NCBI GenBank assembly: GCA_947467405.1
Contig: CANIIN010000123.1
Span: 1 to 7,361, forward strand
Direction of reading: 5' to 3'
From: Betaproteobacteria bacterium
GTDB taxonomy: Bacteria > Pseudomonadota > Gammaproteobacteria > Burkholderiales > SG8-39
DNA: 7,361 nucleotides
Numbering within the stretch: the first letter of the stretch is position 1; the number at the start of each line of letters is the position of its first letter. Both the position numbers and the translations under genes were made by a program. The notes beneath the pieces are model-generated. The model saw only the letters and a program-made list of their open reading frames with translations, did no database searches and was not told where the DNA came from. This document shows, piece by piece, positions 1-6,098 of the stretch.

Positions 1-85
1 GAAAGACCTGTTGCAGGACGCGATCACACTGATGAAACGCTCGATCGAAGAAGTGCCGCTGCAGTTCAAGAATTTCCGGGATTAG
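1..85 (+). CDS. yajQ: YajQ family nucleotide-binding protein, C-terminal fragment
   Basis: Only the last 27 codons are present, in the frame starting at base 2 and ending at TAG 83-85; the start lies left of the window. The visible tail ends in PLQFKNFRD, which matches the characteristic end of YajQ/DUF520 proteins (E. coli YajQ ends QFKNFRD, as I recall it). Just before it, KDLLQDAITLMK fits the last amphipathic helix of the family. YajQ proteins are small cytoplasmic proteins of about 160 residues, reported to bind nucleotides, and cyclic di-GMP in some species. The gene converges on the transporter gene on the other strand and has no visible link to the selenoneine genes. Assignment rests on a short but distinctive tail. 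Confidence 0.85.
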   Translation, partial: KDLLQDAITLMKRSIEEVPLQFKNFRD

Positions 86-126
86 TTTTTTTTAGAGTTA
101 AATTCGCCGGGAGCGGTCCGGCGGCT

Positions 127-160
127 CAATACTGTTCTTGCCTCGCCAAGAACAGTATTG
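127..160. repeat. Perfect 14-bp inverted repeat (hairpin) after yajQ
   Basis: CAATACTGTTCTTG at 127-140 is the exact reverse complement of 147-160, leaving a 6-base loop (CCTCGC). It begins 41 bases after the yajQ stop codon. The stem is strong, but no run of T follows on either strand, so it is not a textbook intrinsic terminator. It may be a transcript 3'-end stabiliser, a bidirectional terminator of unusual type, or a protein-binding palindrome. Confidence 0.85.
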
Positions 161-174
161 GCGGACTCAAAGTT

Positions 175-210
175 CAAGGGCAACAAGGGCAACAAGGGCA
201 ACAAGGGCAA
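175..210. repeat. Four exact tandem copies of a 9-mer
   Basis: CAAGGGCAA is repeated four times without a mismatch or spacer (175-183, 184-192, 193-201, 202-210), with one further C. A partial degenerate copy may precede it. It sits in non-coding sequence between convergent genes. A 9-base period keeps frame if translated, but no convincing gene covers it. Such short arrays usually arise by slippage and vary in copy number between strains. Confidence 0.9.
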
Positions 211-220
211 CCAGTAAAAT

Positions 221-244
221 TTTTTGAGCTGCAGTGCTCAAAAA
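221..244. repeat. 9-bp A/T-flanked inverted repeat, possible terminator
   Basis: TTTTTGAGC (221-229) pairs exactly with GCTCAAAAA (236-244) around a 6-base loop. It lies 123 bases beyond the stop codon of the leftward transporter gene. For the leftward transcript the hairpin is followed by a short A-then-T4 stretch; for the rightward one no T tract follows. It could end the transporter transcript, but only 4 of the 9 pairs include G or C, so the call is weak. Confidence 0.45.
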
Positions 245-366
245 CGACTTCTGCAGGCGTTCGAAACTCCAACGACTTTCGCAGACGTGTCTTGAGCATC
301 CGCGTGCACCGATCCAGCTCACGTTGCGTGAAATGCGAGAGATCTTCGTTCGCATACGTTTTCAGT

Positions 367-1905
367 CTAATGAGTCGGTATCGCTCGCTTCTCCAGCCAC
401 TCAAAAAAATACTGTATCGCTAGCGCGAGGATCGCGGCGGGTATCGCCCCAGCGAGTAGCAAGGAAGTATCGTTGATCGCCAAACCGGCGGCGATACGTT
501 CACCATAACCACCCGCGCCAATAAAGGCTGCAATAGTTGCCGTGCCGACGTTGATGACTGCCGATGTCTTGATACCGGACAGGATCGTAGGCAATGCAAT
601 TGGTAGTTCGATAAAAAAAAGTTTGTCTTTCTCTGACAAACCCAGAGCGAGTGCTGCGTGTCCGACACCTCTTCCCACGTTTACCAAACCGGTATGAGTA
701 TTGCGGACGATCGGCAGCAGCGCATAGAGGAACAGCGCGATCATTGCCGGCAGCAGGCCTATGGAATGCGTCAGCGATATAAGGAAAGCAAGGAGTGCTA
801 ACGAAGGCACGGTCTGGACGACACCCATGACGGCAAAGATCGGTTGCGTTAGACGTGGCATACGCGCCGCCGCGACACCGAGAGGTAATCCGACCAGAAT
901 AGCGGCGACCAGGGACCCAAATACCAGCAATAGGTGTTCTCCAGTAAGACGCCATAGATCAGGTCCGAACAACTGTGTTGCAAATCCAGACGTTTCTTGC
1001 GCGGGGGGGCGAGGCGTCGCGCCTTTTACCGCATCCAAATGAAGCGCTGCCGCTTGCGCAAAGCTACGCCCCTCTAACTCGACGGCTGCATTAAGGCGAA
1101 TCATGCCAGCGTTATCCAAAGAATCCTGCAGCGCGGTGATACCCTTCCACTGCAGCGGATAGCGTAACGGCGCCTCAATACGATGTAGCAATACCGCCTC
1201 GTAGCGCGGGAAATATTGCTTATCGTCAGTCAGGACACGAATTTGATGGCGTACTATCTTGGCATCGGTTGAATAAAGATCGACTGCTTCAATACGCCCG
1301 GCAGCTAGCGCCTCATAAGCAATACCATGTTCAAGACCGTATGGTGACATTCCTGCTAATCCATAGGTACGCGACATACCGGGCCAGCCATCCCTCCTGG
1401 CCAAGAACTCTGGCGACAAGCCTAGCTTCAACCCGGGATGCTTAACCAGATCCGAAATGTTACGAATCTCATATCTTGCGGCGATCACTTCTCTGACGCC
1501 AAGTGCATAGCTATTGTCGAACCCAAATGATACCGATATGGCGAGTCCGAGAGGCTTTAACTCACTGTTGAGCAATGCGATGGATGGATTGCCTTCCAAC
1601 TTTAGAATTTCTCGCGCGATCGTGCCAGTATATTCCGGGTAAGCATCTATCGAACCTGCGCGTAACGCCGCATAAAGTATCGCGGTATTGCCAAGACCGG
1701 GTTTGTGTTCGGAGGGGCCGCCACGGGCGGCCATCTGCTGCACAAGCTCACCCAAAATATACGCTTCTGTAAAGCGTTTAGATCCGATGCTAAGTGGCTT
1801 TTCTGCGAGCGCAAAGTTACAGCAAAACAGTAAAGCACTCAGCATTCCCAGACCTGCAAGCCAATGCCGCGCTTGCGCGACCGAAATTATTCTGGTTGTG
1901 CGCAT
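367..1905 (-). CDS. OpuC/EgtU-class ABC importer: substrate-binding domain fused to permease
   Basis: This 512-residue protein joins two importer parts in one chain. Residues 1-34 look like a signal sequence (hydrophobic core about 19-34, likely cut after ALA34). Residues about 36-295 are an OpuAC-type binding domain for quaternary ammonium compounds, with GSKRFTEAYILGEL (41-54), YPEYTGT (89-95) and LYSTDA (210-215). Residues about 322-505 are a multi-span permease with the EAA loop near 418-439 (ALALGLSEKDKLFFIELPIALP). Family members import glycine betaine, choline, carnitine or, for EgtU of Gram-positives, ergothioneine; in EgtU the permease comes first, here it comes second. The start is ATG at 1905, with only a weak purine-rich stretch (GGGTAAAG) upstream. 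No ATPase gene flanks it. It lies 197 bp downstream of senB on the same strand. The fold is clear; the substrate is not. Confidence 0.9.
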   Translation of the reverse strand: MRTTRIISVAQARHWLAGLGMLSALLFCCNFALAEKPLSIGSKRFTEAYILGELVQQMAARGGPSEHKPGLGNTAILYAALRAGSIDAYPEYTGTIAREILKLEGNPSIALLNSELKPLGLAISVSFGFDNSYALGVREVIAARYEIRNISDLVKHPGLKLGLSPEFLARRDGWPGMSRTYGLAGMSPYGLEHGIAYEALAAGRIEAVDLYSTDAKIVRHQIRVLTDDKQYFPRYEAVLLHRIEAPLRYPLQWKGITALQDSLDNAGMIRLNAAVELEGRSFAQAAALHLDAVKGATPRPPAQETSGFATQLFGPDLWRLTGEHLLLVFGSLVAAILVGLPLGVAAARMPRLTQPIFAVMGVVQTVPSLALLAFLISLTHSIGLLPAMIALFLYALLPIVRNTHTGLVNVGRGVGHAALALGLSEKDKLFFIELPIALPTILSGIKTSAVINVGTATIAAFIGAGGYGERIAAGLAINDTSLLLAGAIPAAILALAIQYFFEWLEKRAIPTH

Positions 1906-1931
1906 TTTCTTTACCCGGTTGGCGACGATGT

Positions 1932-1959
1932 ACTACAAAAGTTTATTTCAAGCAGCCAA
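1932..1959 (-). promoter_or_regulatory. Weak candidate sigma-70 promoter for the transporter gene
   Basis: Reading leftward, TTGGCT (1959-1954) and TGTAGT (1937-1932) stand 16 bases apart, 26 bases ahead of the transporter ATG. Both hexamers are poor matches to consensus, so this is only a candidate. The rest of the 1906-2102 gap holds a 10-bp palindrome (1973-1982, AAGATATCTT) and a TGCCAA/TTGGCA pair (2063-2068, 2084-2089) just after senB, with no T tract. Confidence 0.2.
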
Positions 1960-2102
1960 TTTTTTTACCAGAAAGATATCTTCTAATTCTGGCAGAGGCG
2001 GTCTGCGAGCTATTACCGTCCCGCCATTAATTTTTTCTTTAGATTAGAAATTACCGGGCATTTGCCAATGGTAGTGCCGTATTTTGGCAGGCCAGGTCTC
2101 GA

Positions 2103-3071
2103 TCATTGCGATCTTGAATGATGGCGGGTAATTTTTGCGAGCACTCTAGAGAGAGAGTGTAGTTCCAATTCTGGGTCGATCAGGTCTTGCCTTGACCTGA
2201 CAGCTGATGCGAGCTTCTCTCGCCATTGAACGTCATCTGCCAAGCGTGCGAGTAGAAGTGACAGGGCTGCGTGGTTACCAACAGGATAATAGGCTGGAAA
2301 GCCTTTGCCGAGCAGTCCGATATTTCCAGAAATTTTTGATGCGATGACCGGAACGCCGATAGCGATGGCTTCCGAGACGACATGCGCACCGCCTTCCATA
2401 TGGCTTGATATCACCATGGCGTGACTGCGCGATAGCCAGCGCATGGCGGTTGCGTGATCGCATTCCCCCAACCATTCATAGCGCGGTTCCGCACACATCT
2501 GAATTCCGGCCTCTTTTTTGAAAGCCGGCGACATTGCCTTGCCGAGGTGGACAACGCGTATGGGCATGTCTTTGGGCAGTTGGGCAAGGGCCTGGACGGC
2601 GCAGAAGGGGTCTTTCTCCTCGCGCAGATGACCAATGACGGTAATCAGACAATAGCTGCGCGGGGGTGTTTGACGTTTGACGGCACGTACAGATTGGTAG
2701 ATCACCGAAGTTTTGTGGCGCAATGCTGAGCTCAGTTCAGACAGGCCCTCCCGCTGCAGTACGACCATATGATCGGCGAGTGCTAGCGATTCGCGTGCAT
2801 CCTCGTTCGAGCGAATATCCCGGTATAAATCGGTGCCGGTCAGTACCAGCAGGAGCGGTCGCGTTGGATATGCGCTTTTCCAAGCCTTGATGGAAGCATG
2901 ACTTCGACGCGCGTGTAGTGCGATCAGGACATCGCACTCCTGGCCAGTCCATGAGATAGCGATGTCTACCTGATGGTCCAGCGACCTCAGGTGGGTAGCC
3001 CAGCGTTCCGCCGTGTTTCGATTGCCGTGGCGGGAACCTGATCTGGCAGGAGTTACAATACGTATATGCAC
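2103..3071 (-). CDS. senB: SenB-like selenosugar synthase (GT-B glycosyltransferase fold)
   Basis: The 322-residue product matches the glycosyltransferase-like family formerly known as TIGR04348, later shown to include SenB. SenB makes a 1-seleno-sugar from a UDP-sugar (UDP-GlcNAc in the studied enzyme) and selenophosphate in selenoneine synthesis. Signature stretches are GSRHGNRNTAERWA (12-25), LHARRS (52-57), LTGTDLYRD (77-85), VIGHLREEKDP (145-155) and SSHMEGGAHVVSEAIAIGVP (222-241); the last is the nucleotide-sugar region of GT-B enzymes. The start chosen is GTG at 3071, because the family begins with a short strand leading to TPA (here HIRIVTPA). A longer frame reaches 3263 but would overlap senA and adds no family-like sequence. 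No clear ribosome-binding site is visible. It is divergent from senA, with which it is expected to work. Assignment is from remembered family motifs. Confidence 0.85.
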   Translation of the reverse strand: MHIRIVTPARSGSRHGNRNTAERWATHLRSLDHQVDIAISWTGQECDVLIALHARRSHASIKAWKSAYPTRPLLLVLTGTDLYRDIRSNEDARESLALADHMVVLQREGLSELSSALRHKTSVIYQSVRAVKRQTPPRSYCLITVIGHLREEKDPFCAVQALAQLPKDMPIRVVHLGKAMSPAFKKEAGIQMCAEPRYEWLGECDHATAMRWLSRSHAMVISSHMEGGAHVVSEAIAIGVPVIASKISGNIGLLGKGFPAYYPVGNHAALSLLLARLADDVQWREKLASAVRSRQDLIDPELELHSLSRVLAKITRHHSRSQ

Positions 3072-3118
3072 AAAAGTCGAGTCTTTTACGGTCAAGCGAA
3101 ACAATGGAGCAGATGATA
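3054..3118. promoter_or_regulatory. Divergent senB/senA start region with overlapping -10-like boxes
   Basis: Only 32 bases (3072-3103) separate the two start codons. Rightward, TACAAT at 3054-3059 is a good -10 match about 45 bases before the senA ATG, but it has no good -35 partner. Leftward, TGCTATCAT (complement of 3113-3121) is an extended -10 about 42 bases before the senB GTG. Each box lies inside the partner's first codons, so the two 5' ends would overlap by roughly 40 bases. This is inferred from hexamer matches only. Confidence 0.3.
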
Positions 3119-4300
3119 GCACCTGTTTTATCAGTCGCCCGTCAGCACGATTTTGCAGATTATCGCCCCTATCCAAGAGTCGCGGATATCGTCGATGGAC
3201 TTGAGCAGGCACAGGCGCTGACCCGAGCGTTAACCAGTGGCCACGAAGCGGAACGGGTGCCACTGCTAGCGACGGTTAACCCTCCATTGTGGGAACTGGG
3301 ACACCTTGCCTGGTTTCAGGAATTTTGGTTGCATCGCAGAGGCGATTTTGATGCACCGTCTCTATTAACCGATGCTGACCAGTATTATGACTCGGCCCGT
3401 GTGCATCACGACACCCGCTGGACTTTGAGTCTACCCAGTACCAGTGCCACCATGGCCTACGGTGACACGGTTCTAGCGCAGACGAAGGAATTACTCTCTC
3501 AGGCTTGCGTTGAGGAGAGGCACGCTTACTTTGCCCAACTCGCGCTGTTCCATCAGGATATGCACAACGAGGCGTTTTGCTACACGTGGCAGACTCTGGG
3601 CTTTTCGATGCCGGTGGGCTGGCTGGAGGAACCTGTTTCTCTGACTGGCGATATCCTGTTGGATCAAGGTCGGTGTTTGATCGGGGCTCAACGGGGTAAG
3701 GGCTTTCTATTTGACAACGAAAAATGGGCACATGAGGTCGACTTGCCCGCGTTCGCGATTTCCCGGAGTGTTGTTACCAACGGCGAGTTCCGAGCCTGCG
3801 TAGATGCCGGCGCTTATACACGCGATGATTTGTGGTGCCCGTCTGGTCGTATCATGCGCGACCAATTGGAATTGGTTCATCCGCGCTACTGGCGACAGCA
3901 AAGCGGTACCTGGCAGGAACGGCGCTTCGACGCTTGGGTGCCGCTGGATGACGCAGCGCCCGTCAGACATTTAAGCGCATACGAGACCGAAGTCTATTGC
4001 CGGTGGGCAAAGCGGCGCTTACCTACCGAGGCGGAGTGGGAGCGCGCAGCGAGATTACCTGCAGAAGAATTTCAGTATGGCCAAGTCTGGGAGTGGACAA
4101 CAAGCCGCTTCACGCCTTTTCCAGGATTTAGTGCTGACCCCTACAAGGAATACTCCCAACCTTGGTTTACCGATGATCACCGAGTGCTGCGGGGAGGCAG
4201 TTTTGTTACACCGCGTCGCCTGATGCGCCCAACCTTACGAAATTTCTATCAGCCAGCACGAGCAGATATTTTTTGTGGTTTTCGCACTTGCTCGATTTAA
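3104..4300 (+). CDS. senA: SenA-like selenoneine synthase (EgtB family non-heme iron enzyme)
   Basis: The 398-residue protein has the EgtB layout: an N-terminal DinB-like helical domain (about 20-165) and a C-terminal formylglycine-generating-enzyme-like domain (about 180-398). The likely iron ligands are H67 in WELGHLAWFQ and H150/H154 in HQDMHNE, the HX3HXE motif of the family. The C-terminal signature VWEWTTSRF (328-336), VLRGGSF (361-367) and the ending FCGFRTC resemble SenA more than classical EgtB, as do NPPLWELGH and YYDSARVHHDTRW (94-106). SenA joins hercynine to a selenosugar using O2, giving a selenoxide that yields selenoneine; EgtB does the sulfur version. A divergent senB and a following egtD support the selenium role. 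The start is ATG 3104; ATG 3113 is possible, with GGAG only three bases before it. Substrate choice between Se and S cannot be proven from sequence. Confidence 0.83.
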   Translation: MEQMIAPVLSVARQHDFADYRPYPRVADIVDGLEQAQALTRALTSGHEAERVPLLATVNPPLWELGHLAWFQEFWLHRRGDFDAPSLLTDADQYYDSARVHHDTRWTLSLPSTSATMAYGDTVLAQTKELLSQACVEERHAYFAQLALFHQDMHNEAFCYTWQTLGFSMPVGWLEEPVSLTGDILLDQGRCLIGAQRGKGFLFDNEKWAHEVDLPAFAISRSVVTNGEFRACVDAGAYTRDDLWCPSGRIMRDQLELVHPRYWRQQSGTWQERRFDAWVPLDDAAPVRHLSAYETEVYCRWAKRRLPTEAEWERAARLPAEEFQYGQVWEWTTSRFTPFPGFSADPYKEYSQPWFTDDHRVLRGGSFVTPRRLMRPTLRNFYQPARADIFCGFRTCSI

Positions 4301-4388
4301 TCGGGATGAATTCGGTTTTCTGCGGGCCTCCACACACATAACATTACATCAATGAATTGCAGCGCCATTTCCTTTTACGAAAAATTCA

Positions 4389-4409
4389 GGTCGGGAAGAC
4401 CGTTTTTTT
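4389..4409 (+). terminator. Weak intrinsic terminator after senA
   Basis: GGTC (4389-4392) pairs with GACC (4398-4401) around GGGAA; after one G a run of seven T follows (4403-4409). The stem is only 4 bp, so termination would be partial at best. It sits just ahead of the predicted egtD promoter, which would let egtD be expressed separately from senA. Confidence 0.35.
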
Positions 4410-4410
4410 C

Positions 4411-4439
4411 TTGGTTGTTAACCCTACACTGAATATTAT
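4411..4439 (+). promoter_or_regulatory. Predicted sigma-70 promoter of egtD
   Basis: TTGGTT (4411-4416) and TATTAT (4434-4439) are separated by exactly 17 bases, a near-ideal arrangement with a strong -10. Transcription would begin about 4446, at or next to the egtD ATG at 4447. That implies a leaderless or nearly leaderless messenger, in line with the lack of a ribosome-binding site before that ATG. Confidence 0.5.
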
Positions 4440-4446
4440 TTCGCCC

Positions 4447-5424
4447 ATGTCATTTAGCCAATATTTCGATCTTTTGCCGTCGCAGATTGCCTTTCTCGAC
4501 GATGTTGTTGCCGGACTAAATTCGAATCCCAAGCAGATCGCGCCCAAGTATTTTTACGATAAACGCGGCTGCTCGTTGTTTGAGGATATTTGTAATTTGC
4601 CGGAATATTATCCAACACGTACCGAACTCTCGATCATGGCGGAAAATGCAACCGCGATGGCGGACTGGATTGGTAAAGGCGGCACTCTAATTGAGATCGG
4701 TTGCGGCAATAGTCATAAATCGCGGCTTTTGCTGGAAGAACTGCAGCCGACCGAGTTCGTAGCTTTGGATATCGCCGTTGAGCAGTTGAAAAGTTCTTGT
4801 GACGCGCTTGCGCAGGAGTTCCCGAAAATAAAAATAGTGGCGCTACGCGCTGATTTTGAGGAGGCGCCGGCGATCCCAGCAGAGGCCGGGATCAGTGCTG
4901 CTCCTCGTGCCTTATATTTCCCGGGCTCTACTATCGGCAATTTCACCCCCACGGCAGCGCGAGAATTTCTTTCTCGCTGGGCCCCTGTATTGGGTGCTGG
5001 CAGCTATGCACTGATTGGGGTGGATATGAAAAAAGACCGTGCATTGCTCGAGGCGGCTTATAACGATGCTAACGGTGTTACAGCTTCATTTAACCAAAAT
5101 CTTCTCTCTCGGTTAAATCGCGAACTTAGAGCCGACTTTGACGAAACGGCGTTTCGTCACTGGGCGTTTTACAATGCCGAAGAAGGACGCATTGAAATGC
5201 ACCTTAAAAGCTTGTGCCTGCAGATTGTTTCGCTTGGAGGGGCACGCATTGAATTCTCTGCGAACGAGACAATACGCACTGAAATCTCGTGTAAATATTC
5301 GATCGCAGAATTCCAAGAGCTGGGGCGTGCGGCAGGTTATTTACCGCAGACTTTCTGGACAGATTCGAAGAATATGTTTGCCGTCCACCTTTTTAAATTG
5401 CCCCCAAATCTGGCGACCCCATAA
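4447..5424 (+). CDS. egtD: L-histidine N-alpha-methyltransferase (hercynine synthase)
   Basis: EgtD uses three S-adenosylmethionine molecules to turn histidine into hercynine, the shared precursor of ergothioneine and selenoneine. The 325-residue length is typical. Visible motifs are KYFYDKRGCSLFEDICNLPE (34-53) leading into YYPTR (54-58), the SAM-binding IEIGCGNSHKS (82-92), the acidic D108, FPGSTIGNFTP (158-168) and RTEISCKYS (277-285). By comparison with mycobacterial EgtD, N165, E279 and S281 should contact the histidine substrate. The start is ATG 4447, because family members begin soon before the KYFYD block; a TTG frame from 4357 would add 30 unrelated residues and cross the predicted promoter. 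It lies 146 bp after senA on the same strand. Residues 142-150 are encoded by a palindromic repeat-like insert, and the last eight or so residues look like an extra tail. Confidence 0.94.
   Translation: MSFSQYFDLLPSQIAFLDDVVAGLNSNPKQIAPKYFYDKRGCSLFEDICNLPEYYPTRTELSIMAENATAMADWIGKGGTLIEIGCGNSHKSRLLLEELQPTEFVALDIAVEQLKSSCDALAQEFPKIKIVALRADFEEAPAIPAEAGISAAPRALYFPGSTIGNFTPTAAREFLSRWAPVLGAGSYALIGVDMKKDRALLEAAYNDANGVTASFNQNLLSRLNRELRADFDETAFRHWAFYNAEEGRIEMHLKSLCLQIVSLGGARIEFSANETIRTEISCKYSIAEFQELGRAAGYLPQTFWTDSKNMFAVHLFKLPPNLATP
4872..4893. repeat. Palindromic repeat of the 'IPAEAGI' class inside egtD
   Basis: GATCCC (4872-4877) and GGGATC (4888-4893) form 6-bp arms around a 10-base spacer. In the egtD frame it reads AIPAEAGIS (142-150), the peptide typical of the dispersed ATTCCC-N8-GGGAAT-like (dRS3-like) palindromes found in many proteobacteria. 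It falls in a surface loop between the ADFEE and YFPGSTIGN motifs. One arm of the core departs from perfect symmetry (CCCAGC against GGCCGGG). Confidence 0.45.
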
Positions 5425-5855
5425 GGTTCGATCGTTTCGGCCACCGCCAACACACTCCCGCTTGCAACTGATCATTGACGGGTTACGCGCTAAAGCAGCG
5501 GGGATCTGGTTCTTTCAGCTAGTAAACTCATTCGCCGCCGACCACAATCACGATCGGTTTGATGTTCAGCGCATCATCTAGCGCGATGATCGTCGAATAG
5601 CGTTAGAGGACCACTACGAAAACGTAGATTTATTCGCCCGATATACCAACTTGCAGAGGGACCCAAACATCGTCGGTGGGTAGCTTCAAGATCAAAAGGC
5701 CACATGACCATCGTCGCCCACCACTCTCAAACTCAGCTATTGGCTGAACATTGCCCCAATTTCAGTGATTGCCTTGAGAGGCCTTCATTAACAATAAGGC
5801 GCTTATTTTTAGAACGAATGTTAAACTCGCTAACTGACTAGAATTCGAATTGATT
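5425..5855. other. Gene-free stretch with possible decayed reading frames
   Basis: No intact gene is supported here. On the minus strand one frame gives protein-like pieces broken by stops: LKLPTDDVWVPLQVGISGE near 5690-5633, then ALDDALNIKPIVIVVGGE near 5585-5531, in the same frame. I do not recognise the family, and chance is possible. The plus strand has a similar broken frame (about 5582-5680). Small palindromes occur near 5573-5590 and 5781-5807. No tRNA or transposon ends were seen. Confidence 0.4.
5781..5810 (+). terminator. Possible intrinsic terminator before the small membrane genes
   Basis: GCCTT (5781-5785) pairs with AAGGC (5796-5800), and ATT/AAT extend the stem inside after one bulged C, leaving an AAC loop. 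GCTTATTTTT follows (5801-5810). An alternative hairpin, AATAAG-GCG-CTTATT (5793-5807), overlaps it. Either could end transcripts coming from egtD; the alternative could instead be an operator for the downstream genes. Confidence 0.35.
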
Positions 5856-6074
5856 ATGGAAAAAAAATATATCATCAATCTGCTAATTCTCAGTGGTAAC
5901 TCGCTGACAGCGATCGGTTGCCTTGGCTTGTTGCTTACTTTTAGCGGTCTGATTCAAGCAGAGTTTTTTGCAATTGGAATTTCGTCGGGAGTGCGCGTAA
6001 TTGGGTCGGTGGCGGTAGCCGGTTGTCTGTTGAGTGCTATCGGCTATGGCGTCATCGAGGATTTTGAAAGGTAA
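5856..6074 (+). CDS. Small hypothetical membrane protein, 72 aa
   Basis: The product begins MEKKYIINLLIL and has two hydrophobic segments, about 8-31 and 46-66, with a mildly hydrophobic link (34-44) and a charged end (EDFER). Basic residues at the N-terminus and R47 between the spans suggest topology that I cannot settle. The ATG at 5856 is preferred over a TTG at 5850; the ribosome-binding site is weak. It is the first of three closely spaced small genes on this strand (24 bp to the next), so an operon is likely. Base composition is lower in GC than the flavoprotein gene downstream. I do not recognise the family, and no function is proposed. Support comes from length, hydrophobic pattern and gene arrangement. 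Confidence 0.6.
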   Translation: MEKKYIINLLILSGNSLTAIGCLGLLLTFSGLIQAEFFAIGISSGVRVIGSVAVAGCLLSAIGYGVIEDFER

Positions 6075-6098
6075 TAGCCATTACTTTAAGAGGGTTAA

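Noticed and set aside
133..155. LexA-like SOS box within the 14-bp inverted repeat
   Set aside because: The CTGT and ACAG half-sites are 16 bases apart instead of 8, and no damage-response gene follows.
175..210. Tandem 9-mers as a CRISPR or iteron array
   Set aside because: Units are 9 bases with no spacers, and there are no cas or replication genes nearby.
234..476. Plus-strand open frame of 80 codons across the convergent junction
   Set aside because: Its second half is antisense to the transporter gene, it has no good ribosome-binding site and no recognisable protein features.
3072..3263. N-terminal extension of senB to an ATG at 3263
   Set aside because: It would overlap 160 bases of senA, and the added 64 residues do not resemble the family, whose members begin at the HIRIVTPA strand.
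4357..4446. Earlier TTG start for egtD
   Set aside because: The 30 extra residues are unlike EgtD and the stretch contains a terminator-like hairpin and a strong promoter match.
5138..5581. Plus-strand open frame of 147 codons over the end of egtD
   Set aside because: Most of it overlaps egtD out of frame; only the last third is outside, without protein-family features.
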